Assembly: GCA_026421215.1 (NCBI GenBank)
Contig: JAPKBN010000001.1
Location: 89,950-153,949 of the forward strand
Reading direction: 5' to 3'
From: Dehalococcoidia bacterium
GTDB lineage: Bacteria > Chloroflexota > Dehalococcoidia > Lucifugimonadales > Lucifugimonadaceae
DNA length: 64,000 nucleotides
A model generated the notes under the pieces. The model had not been told where the DNA came from. It searched no databases and saw only the letters and a program-made list of their open reading frames with translations. Shown piece by piece: positions 7,994 to 16,817 of this stretch (positions within the stretch are counted from its first letter, which is position 1; every line of letters begins with the position of its first letter). A program made the position numbers and the translations under genes.

Positions 7994-8893
7994 TTGGGCA
8001 GGTACAGCCAGATCGAGTACGAGACCGATGGCCGATTAGCCTACGTCACTCTAAATAGACCCGAGAAACTAAATGCACTGACCAACACGCTACGCGCGGA
8101 AGTGATGGATGCCATGCGCGAGGCCGAGCATGATGATCAGGTCGGCGTCATCATCCTTCGCGCCAACGGGCGCTCTTTCTCTGCCGGATACGACCTATCC
8201 CAAGCACGGGCAGAAGGCAATTCTGAGCTGGCAGGCCGGTCTGGCTTGCCGGACACCGGGACCACCCATCCAGGGGACAACCAGTGGGCGCGGAGCGTGG
8301 TCATGACTAACTGGATTATCTGGGAGCTGGCGAAACCGGTCGTCGCCCAGATCCAGGGTCATTGTCTAGCCGGTGGCACCGAGCTAGCCACGGTATGCGA
8401 CTTCCGCATTGTGGCCGAGGACGCTCAGATCGGTTATCCGCCGGTGCGGGCTATGACCACGATGGACATGATGTGGACGCCCTGGTTCATGTCGCCGGCC
8501 AAAGCGCGTGAGTTCGCATATCTCGGCGACTCGATCTCGGGTACGGACATGGTAACGGCCGGGTGGGCCAACTACGCTGTTCCGAAAGAAGAACTCGGTA
8601 ACTTTACAGAGACATTCGCCCGTCGTATGGCCCACATCGACAACGAGATGCTTATGTACTCCAAGCGGGCGGTGAACCGCCAGTACGAAACAATGGGCAT
8701 CCGAGAAGCGCTGCACTCAGGTACCGAGATTCAGGCCCTTTCCTCGGCACGCTCCGCCGCTTCAGAGTGGCGCACCCGGGTTCAGGAAAAAGGCCTCAAA
8801 GCTGCGCTTGAGTGGCGTGATGGGCCGTTCCGAGATTTTCGTGGCGCTTATGCCAGCGCTCCCAAGGATCGTCCCGTGGCCGGGATGGAGTAG
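7994..8893 (+). CDS. Enoyl-CoA hydratase/isomerase family protein
   Basis: This is a crotonase-fold enzyme of about 299 residues. The segments VTLNRPEKLNALT, GRSFSAGYDLSQ (oxyanion-hole strand) and KPVVAQIQGHCLAGGTELATVCDFRI are diagnostic. The frame is open from 7961, but TTG at 7994 has AGGGGAG about 6 bases upstream and gives the usual N-terminus, so I prefer it. At the second catalytic Glu position of classical hydratases, the region DAQIGYPPVRAMTTMDMMW departs from the consensus, so it may act on an unusual acyl-CoA. No other fatty-acid genes adjoin. A hairpin at 9056-9087 could end the transcript. Confidence 0.85.
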   Translation: MGRYSQIEYETDGRLAYVTLNRPEKLNALTNTLRAEVMDAMREAEHDDQVGVIILRANGRSFSAGYDLSQARAEGNSELAGRSGLPDTGTTHPGDNQWARSVVMTNWIIWELAKPVVAQIQGHCLAGGTELATVCDFRIVAEDAQIGYPPVRAMTTMDMMWTPWFMSPAKAREFAYLGDSISGTDMVTAGWANYAVPKEELGNFTETFARRMAHIDNEMLMYSKRAVNRQYETMGIREALHSGTEIQALSSARSAASEWRTRVQEKGLKAALEWRDGPFRDFRGAYASAPKDRPVAGME

Positions 8894-9055
8894 TTCGAGA
8901 CCGTGTAGCAAGGAAGTCTGGTGGTGAGTCCCGAACTCGACAGATTTCATAATTCCCACGCCAACGGGCACGACGGTTCAGGGATTTTCACATCCCATGG
9001 GCGTCTACGCCCGCTGCTATCATTCATTGCGAATGAGGCTCCCTATCCTGATATT

Positions 9056-9087
9056 TTTGGGGGTCGTTCGTTTTGGACCCCAATTTT
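9056..9087 (+). terminator. Possible terminator after the enoyl-CoA hydratase
   Basis: TTGGGGGTC (9057-9065) can pair with GACCCCAA (9076-9083), with one bulged G, followed by TTTT. It lies between the hydratase and tldD. The U-tract is short, so this is tentative. Confidence 0.35.
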
Positions 9088-9105
9088 GGCCCGGAGCACT
9101 AAACA

Positions 9106-10470
9106 TTGACCATCCGCGATCAGATGCAAGACGCCCTCACAGGGCACGGGGCGGACTTCGTAGAGATCCGTCTGGAAGAATCAGACTCGTCACGAATCCA
9201 GTACAGGGCCCAGGAGATCGAAGAGATCGGCCGCACCTCCGGTCGAGGGGGTTCTGTAAGGGCAGCCGTGAAGGGAGGATGGGGGTTCGTCAGCTTCAAC
9301 GATACCGACGATCTCAACTCGCGCGTAAAGTTGGCCGTCGAACAGGCACGTGCTGTTGGCGGCGAAAAGACTACTCTTGTGGAGACCGAGCCACAGGTAG
9401 CCGATGTGCCGCCGGTGCTGGTCAACGATCCCCGCAATATATCTCTATCCGAAAAGAAAGCCCGGATGGATCACTACAATGATCTGATCTGGTCCACCCC
9501 CGGAATACAGAGTTCGACCGTGATCTACGGCGATAACCGCAGACGAGTTCACTACGTGAACAGCGAGGGCGCCGCAGTCGACCAGGAGTTCGTCCACGTA
9601 ATCTGCTACATCGCAGCGGTCGCCCGAGACGGCGGGGATGTGCAGCAAGCCGGTTTCTCCATCGGAAGTCTCGGCGATTTTAACCTTATCGAAGGGTTAG
9701 ATGATGAGATCCGCGCCGTTGGGAAGCGTGCCGTTGACCTGCTCAAGGCGCCCGGAATCGAGGGCGGCGAGCGCACCGTGATCTTGGACCCGGTGCTCGC
9801 AGGCGTATTCGCCCACGAGGCGTTTGGCCACCTGTCAGAGGCAGATCACGTTTACGAGAGCGATCAACTCAAAGAGATCATGGTGCTTGGCCGACAATTC
9901 GGCCAGCCGCATCTGAACATTGTCGACGGCGGCGCCATCCCGAGCCTGCGCGGCTCTATGGAGTACGACGACGAAGGTACGCCGACCAAACGCACGGATC
10001 TCATCCGGGACGGCGTGCTTGTAGGTCGGCTGCACTCACGTGAAACCGCCGCAAAGATGGGCGAAGCGCCTTCCGGCAACGCCCGAGCCATCAGCTTCAA
10101 TCACCCACCAATAGTCCGCATGACCAACACTGTGATTGAACCGGGCGATGCTTCGTTTGAGGACCTACTTGAAGATGTTGACGATGGTGTATACGTCCGT
10201 AACTGGTACGGCGGAATGACAGAAATGGAGATGTTCACCTTCTCGTCTGGTGAGGCGTACAGAATCCGTAATGGGAGAATCGAGGAGATGGTGCGCCCGG
10301 TGAAGTTGTCCGGGAACGTGTTCAAAACGCTGCACCAGATCGACGGAATCGGCAACGATCTTGGCATGAATCAGGGTGGCGGTTGCGGCAAGGCGGGACA
10401 GAGTCCCCTTCCTGTCTCCAATGGGAGTCCGCATATTCGAATCCAAAATTGCCTTGTGTCGGGAGCTTAG
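9106..10470 (+). CDS. tldD: TldD-type metalloprotease subunit
   Basis: TldD and TldE form a heterodimeric zinc protease that degrades unfolded peptides and matures some RiPPs such as microcin B17. This 454-residue protein carries the zinc motif HEAFGH at 237-242, so it is the catalytic subunit. IQYRAQEIEEIGRTSGRGGSVRA at the N-terminus and GVYVRNWYGGMTEMEMFTFSSGEAYRI near the C-terminus are typical of the family. Start is TTG at 9106 with GGAG about 10 bases upstream. The tldE gene begins 3 bp after the stop, so the pair is co-translated. Confidence 0.93.
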   Translation: MTIRDQMQDALTGHGADFVEIRLEESDSSRIQYRAQEIEEIGRTSGRGGSVRAAVKGGWGFVSFNDTDDLNSRVKLAVEQARAVGGEKTTLVETEPQVADVPPVLVNDPRNISLSEKKARMDHYNDLIWSTPGIQSSTVIYGDNRRRVHYVNSEGAAVDQEFVHVICYIAAVARDGGDVQQAGFSIGSLGDFNLIEGLDDEIRAVGKRAVDLLKAPGIEGGERTVILDPVLAGVFAHEAFGHLSEADHVYESDQLKEIMVLGRQFGQPHLNIVDGGAIPSLRGSMEYDDEGTPTKRTDLIRDGVLVGRLHSRETAAKMGEAPSGNARAISFNHPPIVRMTNTVIEPGDASFEDLLEDVDDGVYVRNWYGGMTEMEMFTFSSGEAYRIRNGRIEEMVRPVKLSGNVFKTLHQIDGIGNDLGMNQGGGCGKAGQSPLPVSNGSPHIRIQNCLVSGA

Positions 10471-10473
10471 CCG

Positions 10474-11781
10474 GTGGCCGATCTTCTACAGAATGCAAAA
10501 GATGCCGGATTTGACCAGGCTGAGATCTACCGAATCACCAGCCAGAGCCAGCCGATTCGTTTCGAAGCGAATCGGCTGAAAGAAGCTACCCGGCGTGACA
10601 CGTCCGGGGCTGCCTTACGCGTCATCCATGACGGCAGGCTGGGCTTGTCCGCAACAACCGATCCTGCAGCAGAAGGCAAACTGCCGGCACGCGTCAAAGA
10701 GTTGACGCCATTTGGCGCTGAGGCTTCGTTTGAGTTGCCGGGACCGGGGGATTATCCGCAGGTCCAGATATATGACGAGGCCATCGAGTCGTTAACTTTC
10801 GATGCGATGGTCCAGACCGGCCAGACGTTGATTGATGCCGTCCGTAAGACATGGCCTGAATTGAACTGCTCGGCCAGCGTTTCGCGCGGCGTGCACAGGC
10901 AGAGCCTGATCAACACGGCCGGGTTAAATGTGGCCTTCCCGCAGACCTCCTACTCGGTCGGATTTGGCGGCGAGTTGGTCCGTGGTGATGACATGCTATC
11001 CGTATGGGAAGGCTTTGGTGCTTCCCGAATGTTCACGGACACCGACTGGATGATCGAATCCTTGGTCCAACAGCTCGAATGGGCGCGTGACACCGCCGAT
11101 ACACCGACCGGACAGGTTCCCGTTATCTTCACGCCACGTGGCGTATCGGCCGCACTACTCAGGCCTCTTCTCGGCGGGTTCAACGGCAAATCTGTCATGA
11201 CCGGCAGCTCTCCAATAGGAGACCGGCTCGGCGAGAGGGTGATAGACAAGCGGATCTCTATTTTTGACGACCCGACAATAGACGGTGCGATCGGCAGTCG
11301 GCCATTTGACGACGAGGGCATATCGAGTCGGCGCATGGCGTTAATCGACCGCGGCGTTGCGAGCAACTTTCTGTACGACCTGCAGACGGCAGGGCGAATG
11401 AACGCCACCAGCACCGGTGCGGCAGGACGCGGGCTTTCCACGCTACCGGGCCCAGGTACCAGTGTCCTGGACGTAGCGCCCGGCGACACGCCGTACGACG
11501 ATCTGTTCCTCGGCATCAAAGAGGGTATCGTGGTCGAACGCTTGCTCGGAGCCGGACAGGGCAACGAAATGGGCGGCGATTTCAAGGCGAACGTCTCACT
11601 TGGATATAAGATTGAAGATGGAAAGATCGTGGGCCGCATCAAGGACACGATGATCTCCGGCAATGTGTACGACGCACTGAGCAAGGTGGAGGCGGTATCT
11701 GACAAAGCAGAATGGGTCTACGGTAGCCTGCGCACGCCGGCGATCCGCTGCCTTGGAGTAGAGGTGGCGGCGGCGGGATAG
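10474..11781 (+). CDS. tldE: TldE/PmbA-type metalloprotease subunit
   Basis: This 435-residue protein is the partner of TldD. It has the same fold (AALRVIHDGRLGLSATTD near the N-terminus, GLSTLPGPGTSVLDVAPG and GIVVERLLGAGQGNEMGGDF in the C-terminal half) but lacks the HExxxH motif, as expected of the non-catalytic subunit. GTG at 10474 has GGGAG at 10461-10465. The gene lies 3 bp after tldD and 40 bp before a HEAT-repeat gene. No precursor-peptide gene is apparent next to the pair. Confidence 0.93.
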   Translation: MADLLQNAKDAGFDQAEIYRITSQSQPIRFEANRLKEATRRDTSGAALRVIHDGRLGLSATTDPAAEGKLPARVKELTPFGAEASFELPGPGDYPQVQIYDEAIESLTFDAMVQTGQTLIDAVRKTWPELNCSASVSRGVHRQSLINTAGLNVAFPQTSYSVGFGGELVRGDDMLSVWEGFGASRMFTDTDWMIESLVQQLEWARDTADTPTGQVPVIFTPRGVSAALLRPLLGGFNGKSVMTGSSPIGDRLGERVIDKRISIFDDPTIDGAIGSRPFDDEGISSRRMALIDRGVASNFLYDLQTAGRMNATSTGAAGRGLSTLPGPGTSVLDVAPGDTPYDDLFLGIKEGIVVERLLGAGQGNEMGGDFKANVSLGYKIEDGKIVGRIKDTMISGNVYDALSKVEAVSDKAEWVYGSLRTPAIRCLGVEVAAAG

Positions 11782-11821
11782 GCCACCGGCCAAACAGGAT
11801 GGGCTACAAAGGAAATCCGAC

Positions 11822-12985
11822 TTGGGACTGCCCGAATTTCTACATAAAATCGAAGAAGAACCGGAAGAAGTCGAAGACGCAGAAACGATCCCTTACTCAA
11901 CTTTGTCCGAGTTGTCCGGGATCGACAAATCAGACGCCCAGGAACTCACCGAGTATTTAAGCTTCTGGAAGCCTGAACAGATCCGCGACCTTTACGCGCG
12001 CCTGACCTCGCTGATCGAGGGCGACCTCCAGATGGAGTTTGACTCGATATTCATCGAGGGCCTGCATTCAGACGACGATGTGACGCGCTCTCTCTCGGTA
12101 ACCGGTCTCGCCGAGAGCACCCACCAATCTCTATTGCGAATTCTTCTCCGTATGCTGCGGAACGACGACTCGGAAGATGTCCGGATCGCCGCCGCTCTCG
12201 GTCTATCACGTATAGCAATGCTGGCACACGAGGATAAGGTCCCGCCGCGCCAGGCAGTCGATCTACAGGCGATGTTGACCGAGAGCTTCAACGATGAGTT
12301 GGAGACTTCTGACGTGCGCCGTCGTGCGCTGGAAGCCTTGGCGATATTCCAGGGCGAGGCCATCGAGGCGTACATCGAGATCGCCTACGAAGAGGGCGAG
12401 GACGACGAGGAAGAAGGTACCCATATGCGTGAATCAGCCATCCACGCGATGGGACGCAACTGTAGTCCCAGGTGGACCGAAATCCTCGTGGAAGAGCTGG
12501 ACAATGCCGACGCCTCTTGCAGGTTTGAGGCAGCCATCGCCCTCGGGAACCTCGGAAACGAGGAGCATCTCGGACACCTGATGGAGTTGATGGACGACAC
12601 GGACATCGAGGTCCAGACGGCGGCCGTCCGTGCGATCGGGTTTATCGGTGGAAGCCAGGCACAGCGGACGCTCAGGAACCTCTTATCAAGTACCGAGCCG
12701 GCCGTCGTCGAGGCGGTGAAAGAGTCGCTCAGATACGTCGATGTCGAAGATATGTCTATGTTCGAAGAGAAACCGCAAACGGTCGAAGAGGTGACCGAGG
12801 AAGCAGATCCCTTCCTGCCAGAGGACGAAGAGAACCTGTACATCGACGACGTTGATCTTGAAGTGCAAGGGTTCCACTCACCAGGTGAACGTGATACAAG
12901 CCTGGACTGGGTGGGCGAAGAAGAGGACTGGGACGACGATCCGATGACGATCACGGACGAGGACCTAGATCCCAACGACGATTAG
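11822..12985 (+). CDS. Acidic HEAT-repeat protein
   Basis: This 387-residue protein is very acidic: Glu/Asp-rich ends and an inserted EEGEDDEEEG run near residue 195. The middle is made of HEAT-like helical pairs, for example DDVTRSLSVTGLAESTHQSL, EDVRIAAALGLSRIA, TSDVRRRALEALA, ASCRFEAAIALGNLGNEEHL and IEVQTAAVRAIGFIGGSQA. HEAT arrays usually serve as protein-binding scaffolds, and no catalytic motif is seen. TTG at 11822 follows AAAGGA. It trails the tldD-tldE pair on the same strand by 40 bp and could share their transcript. A link in function is only a guess. Confidence 0.75.
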   Translation: MGLPEFLHKIEEEPEEVEDAETIPYSTLSELSGIDKSDAQELTEYLSFWKPEQIRDLYARLTSLIEGDLQMEFDSIFIEGLHSDDDVTRSLSVTGLAESTHQSLLRILLRMLRNDDSEDVRIAAALGLSRIAMLAHEDKVPPRQAVDLQAMLTESFNDELETSDVRRRALEALAIFQGEAIEAYIEIAYEEGEDDEEEGTHMRESAIHAMGRNCSPRWTEILVEELDNADASCRFEAAIALGNLGNEEHLGHLMELMDDTDIEVQTAAVRAIGFIGGSQAQRTLRNLLSSTEPAVVEAVKESLRYVDVEDMSMFEEKPQTVEEVTEEADPFLPEDEENLYIDDVDLEVQGFHSPGERDTSLDWVGEEEDWDDDPMTITDEDLDPNDD

Positions 12986-13102
12986 GGGGCGAGTCTTGCT
13001 GGAGTGGTCTCGAAGAACAGGCGTCTCAGGTGGTCATGCCCCGTCACTCGATGGCTATCACGCTTGTCTTAGTTGGGATCCTTATGGATCGGCTGTAGTG
13101 CG

Positions 13103-14083
13103 TTAGCCAGATCGTGAGTCAGCAAGATCAAAGGCGTGTGTGGCCGCCCCAATGAGGCTGACATCATCGCCAAGTGGCGAAACGTAAAGCGGCACGCTGT
13201 CCTTGAAGTGCGGCAGAGCTTTATCTTCGACCAGAGCCTTCAAGTCGTCCCAGTAAGGCTGTAGACCGCCGGTTACAGCGCCTCCCACAACGAGGTACTC
13301 GGGGTCGAGCGTGTTGAGTATGTCGGCAAATCCGGTGGCAACGGCGTCGATCACGCTCTCAACAATCTCTCTGCCAAGAGCATCGCCGTTAGCCGCGGCC
13401 TCGAAAACAATCTGCGCACTCACGGCCTCGATGTCTCCACCAGCCATATCCGACATTGAAGAGGCGCGCCCTGCGCTCATGGCAATCGTCGCAGCACGTG
13501 CGATCCCTCCGCCAGACGAGATGCCCTCAAGACAGCCGTCACACCCAACATTGCAGCTCTGGCCCCCCGGTCTCACCAGCAGGTGCCCAATCTCTCCTGC
13601 ATGGCCGTGGGCGCCGGTAACCATCTGCCCGTTGGCGATAACTCCACCACCAACCCCGGTACTCAAGGTCACGTAAACAAGGTGTTGCGCGCCTTTTCCG
13701 ACGCCATAACGCGACTCCGCAAGCGCTCCGAGCGTGGCATCGTGCCCAATCGTGACTTGCAAATTTAGCGATGTCGCCAGTCCGGGCTTCATCGTCATGT
13801 CGTGCCAGCCGGGAAGGTTGGGCGGATGAACATAAATGCCGCTGTCGGGATCAATCGGACCGGCAGACGAAATTACGACGCCTCCGACCTCATCTCGCGG
13901 GACACCAGACGCCACCTCTTCAAACAGGGCCCTCAGATTCTCTTCCGCCTGCGGCAGTCCGAGCTCAGGTTCTGTCTGGCAGGTTCCTCTCCCAATTAAA
14001 GTCCCGCTGCGATCTGCAAGCGCGGCACGCATGTTGGTGCCGCCGATATCGCCAGCAAAAACGTAATTGATTTGGCTCGACAT
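13103..14083 (-). CDS. ROK-family sugar kinase
   Basis: This protein has the ATP-binding start GDIGGTNMRAALAD, the central YVTLSTGVGGGVI and GHAGEIGH, and the ROK zinc-finger variant CNVGCDGCLE. These define sugar kinases of the glucokinase/NagK type. The frame extends to 14140, but the preceding 19 residues look non-homologous, so I start at ATG 14083 (MSSQINYVFAGDIGG). No DNA-binding domain is present, so it is an enzyme rather than a repressor. The sugar is not predictable. The gene is convergent with the HEAT gene and divergent from 14230. Confidence 0.88.
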   Translation of the reverse strand: MSSQINYVFAGDIGGTNMRAALADRSGTLIGRGTCQTEPELGLPQAEENLRALFEEVASGVPRDEVGGVVISSAGPIDPDSGIYVHPPNLPGWHDMTMKPGLATSLNLQVTIGHDATLGALAESRYGVGKGAQHLVYVTLSTGVGGGVIANGQMVTGAHGHAGEIGHLLVRPGGQSCNVGCDGCLEGISSGGGIARAATIAMSAGRASSMSDMAGGDIEAVSAQIVFEAAANGDALGREIVESVIDAVATGFADILNTLDPEYLVVGGAVTGGLQPYWDDLKALVEDKALPHFKDSVPLYVSPLGDDVSLIGAATHAFDLADSRSG

Positions 14084-14147
14084 GGGCAGGATTCTAACGG
14101 AGCCGGACGGGAGAATTGGTGGGGTCGCTGATATCATCAAGGACGGC

Positions 14148-14189
14148 GATCACCCTGTCACACTCTCCGATCACCCTGTCACACTCTCC
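14148..14189. repeat. Perfect 21-bp tandem duplication
   Basis: The 21-bp unit beginning GATCACCCTGTCACAC occurs twice head to tail, at 14148-14168 and 14169-14189, in the region between the divergent ROK gene and the gene at 14230. It could be a duplicated operator or a replication slip. Confidence 0.85.
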
Positions 14190-14229
14190 TCGGAGGAAGT
14201 GACGGTGAGGAATCCTTTCAAGCACCTTC

Positions 14230-14916
14230 ATGGAACAAGCCTTCACACACAGAATAGATCTTTCGCGCGTAACGCACCGCCACGGGCAGTCTCCAGATCT
14301 CGAACCAAAGCGCCAGCGTGCGTGGGATCGGCTGGATGATCGGGAACGTCGCTACGTCGTGTCGGTGTACAACAAGCCTGTCACCGATTGGGACCTGCCC
14401 TTTTCCGAGGTCAGCAGTGCGTACGAGCGCGTGCTGTATGTCCTGGTCACAACGGACCGAGCGCTGAGCGCTGAACAGATTGCATACCTGCTGGTCGCAC
14501 GCCACTATCGCAACGCCGATATCACTTCTATACGAAAACAACTCGCCATTGGGGTTCGCCAGGAGCATCTCCGGCTTGTCGGTCACAACCGATACGGGTC
14601 GACCGAGGACGCCGACGAGAAGCTGAAGGGAATCGAACAACAGTGGCGTGCCAGGCGCAATGCATCGCGCGTCGCCCGCGTGATCCGTGCGGCTCACGCG
14701 GCCGGGATCGAATCTCCAGATCTCTCGATTAGCCCGCCTGAGGACGAACAGTCTGAAGAATCAACGACGGAGTTTGCGCCGGACACTTCGCCGGAAGAGC
14801 GATTCCCAGGCCTGACTGGTGAGTATGAGGGCGGCCCTGAAAGCGACGTTGCCGAAAGATTTCCTGGGATCTCGGTAGAAACGGACGTTCGCGAAGACCC
14901 CGAGGACCAGCCCTAA
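14230..14916 (+). CDS. Unknown protein with ERFPG motifs
   Basis: I do not recognise this 228-residue protein. The first 150 residues are charged and helical, and a segment near 70-110 (TTDRALSAEQIAYLLVARHY followed by ADITSIRKQLAIGVRQEHLR) resembles a winged-helix-like or HARE-type module, only as an impression. The C-terminal 60 residues are acidic and low-complexity, with two copies of a short motif, EERFPGLTG and AERFPGISV, about 24 residues apart. No membrane segment or signal peptide is seen. Its stop overlaps the convergent uronate-dehydrogenase-like gene by 4 bp. A 21-bp tandem repeat lies upstream. Confidence 0.65.
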   Translation: MEQAFTHRIDLSRVTHRHGQSPDLEPKRQRAWDRLDDRERRYVVSVYNKPVTDWDLPFSEVSSAYERVLYVLVTTDRALSAEQIAYLLVARHYRNADITSIRKQLAIGVRQEHLRLVGHNRYGSTEDADEKLKGIEQQWRARRNASRVARVIRAAHAAGIESPDLSISPPEDEQSEESTTEFAPDTSPEERFPGLTGEYEGGPESDVAERFPGISVETDVREDPEDQP

Positions 14917-15689
14917 AGCGAGTCTCGGTAATCTTCTCCGTTGTCCTCCGGCCTGTATCCAAGGACGTCTCGGGCGTGGTCGATGTCCCAGAATCGCCAC
15001 TTGTTGTTCGAGACGCCGTAGAAGATGTCGAACTGTAGTGGCTCGACCTCCAAGCAACGATGGATAAGCTGAAGCAGGTCCCGGTGGCTGCACCACGTCG
15101 CTAGGTGTCTAACAACGACCGGCCGATTGTGACCGTTCACGGTCCCGATGCGCAAACAGGCGACCTCAAGCCCAAAGTTTTCCGCGTAGTAGGCGCCGGT
15201 CGCCTCCCCGAACGCCTTGCTGATGCCGTACTGGCCGTCCGGACGGATTTGGACCGTGTGATCGATCTGGGGGATGTTTTCAGGATCCAGCGCGTCGTAA
15301 TCGCCTACACGGATCCTGCTGTACGGATCGTCCAATTCGTGCATGCCTACGGCGTGGTTGGAACTTGCGTATACAACGCGCTTCACCCCGGCGTCCTTGC
15401 ATGCCTCGAAGACATTTCGAGTCGCTATCAGGTTGTTCGGTAGGACACTCTCCCACGGGGCGTTCTGATTTGAGTCGGCGCCCAGATGAATTACACAGTC
15501 CACGCCGTCAAACGCTTTCCGGACGCTCTCCATGTCCGAAAGATCGCCCACAGTGATCGGCACCTCCGGGTTATCCGACGTGCCAACATCCAGTCCTGTG
15601 AACTCAAATCGATCCCCAAGTTCACGAAAAAGCGCCCCTCCTATAAGTCCACCTGAACCGGTGACCAGAACTTTTCGTACAGGAGTCAT
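14913..15689 (-). CDS. Uronate dehydrogenase-like NAD-dependent SDR
   Basis: This 258-residue extended-SDR enzyme has the dinucleotide-binding motif GSGGLIGG near residue 11, YASSNHAVG carrying the catalytic Ser, and YGISK with the Tyr and Lys. SSNHAVG, YGISKAFGE, ACLRIGTV, RHLATWCSHRDL and FYGVSNNKWRFWD follow the pattern of uronate dehydrogenases, which oxidise D-galacturonate or D-glucuronate to the aldaro-lactone. Residue choice supports this subfamily, but the substrate is inferred. It would feed sugar-acid catabolism, as would the cluster at 27690-31817. It is convergent with the gene at 14230. Confidence 0.8.
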   Translation of the reverse strand: MTPVRKVLVTGSGGLIGGALFRELGDRFEFTGLDVGTSDNPEVPITVGDLSDMESVRKAFDGVDCVIHLGADSNQNAPWESVLPNNLIATRNVFEACKDAGVKRVVYASSNHAVGMHELDDPYSRIRVGDYDALDPENIPQIDHTVQIRPDGQYGISKAFGEATGAYYAENFGLEVACLRIGTVNGHNRPVVVRHLATWCSHRDLLQLIHRCLEVEPLQFDIFYGVSNNKWRFWDIDHARDVLGYRPEDNGEDYRDSL

Positions 15690-15899
15690 ATACAGCCTCT
15701 GAGTTGTTTTAGGGAGTCGATTGGGTCACGCCCATCACGGCAGGCTAGGATAACGGCCTTGACGCACATGGTCTAAGCATTTCGACGATTCATTCGCCCC
15801 TCTCTACAGCTAATAAATATCTTACTTGTGCCGGAGACCTGTTCTACCTGGAAGGCCCGCTGATCTACCGCCGACCACACCCAAAGTTGGCATTTCAGA

Positions 15900-16733
15900 C
15901 TAGTCAGGCATCGCGCCGGGATTAAGCTCTTCCACTGCTGACCACAGGATTGCAGCGCGCTCCTCTCCGGCCGCCTCAGAGGTATCGATCACGCAGCGAC
16001 AGGAACGTGTGTATGAGCCGATCGTCTGAAGTTCGGTACGGGCTGGATTCCAGTTCCATCGGCCGCCGTCCGCGCGCCTGAACACGCTCTCTGCAAGGGA
16101 CCTATCGACCGGTACGCCGTATTTGAGGCGCATCGATCTATCCGATCCACCAAATACCCAGAACCCATCCCAGTTCTCAGACGGATCGTTAAACCCCCGC
16201 CTTACGTGGGCGTTTGTTCCGTATCTTTTAAGTTCGGTTTCGGACGGCTCGTTCCGTACTCCAGACAGAATCGATTCGACTTCGAGGAATCCTGCCAGGT
16301 AGAAGCCGAAATGGCCCGTGAATGCACCATCTTTCCAATCAGCGAGCCGCGCTATGAAGAACATCATGTCTCGTGGCTGAACGCCTTTTAAAGCGGCAGC
16401 GCGAGCATTTCGCCCTACATGGTCGCCGTATGTGAGAGTGGTGAACTCTGGGTCGTAGTGTGTTGCGACGCCGAGAAAACGCTCTGGAACCCATCTGCCC
16501 AGTGTCTCGACCGAGTTGTTGCCAGCGGTGTTAAAGGCGGGTACATCTGCGAACACGACCGAATGGGGGCCGGCGCCCGGCGGCGTTTCCGGTATCGGCA
16601 ACAGCTCGAATGTGCCGTCCTCAAAGCGCGGACTGAAGAACGGATGGGCCGCGTTGGCACCCACATTTGCCAGCCAGATTTTGGAGGGCCGAGGACCATC
16701 CGAAGAAATGTTCATATTAACGTCGTGACTCAC
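15900..16733 (-). CDS. Nmad3-like (nucleotide-modification-associated) protein, orphan
   Basis: This 277-residue protein starts with IWLANVGANAAHPFFSPRFE followed by DGTFELLPIPE. It continues with THYDPEFTTLTYGDH near residue 93 and a strand block ending GHFGFYLAGFLEVESIL. The order SP-x-F-x-DG-x-F-x-x-x-PIP, then H-x-DP-x-F, a glycine and Ala-rich helix, and a G-h-h-h-V-E strand resembles the Nmad3 domain found beside base-hypermodification genes in phages and bacteria. I recall this from the family description and could not search for it. No hypermodification enzyme lies nearby. The start (GTG 16733 or ATG 16715) is uncertain. Confidence 0.5.
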   Translation of the reverse strand: MSHDVNMNISSDGPRPSKIWLANVGANAAHPFFSPRFEDGTFELLPIPETPPGAGPHSVVFADVPAFNTAGNNSVETLGRWVPERFLGVATHYDPEFTTLTYGDHVGRNARAAALKGVQPRDMMFFIARLADWKDGAFTGHFGFYLAGFLEVESILSGVRNEPSETELKRYGTNAHVRRGFNDPSENWDGFWVFGGSDRSMRLKYGVPVDRSLAESVFRRADGGRWNWNPARTELQTIGSYTRSCRCVIDTSEAAGEERAAILWSAVEELNPGAMPD

Positions 16734-16817
16734 CCGGCAAGATTACCTTGCCCAATTCAACAGGGCGCATGGTGACGATAGGCGGCCGACCCTGTGCGTC
16801 TCTAGAATAGGAAGGAT

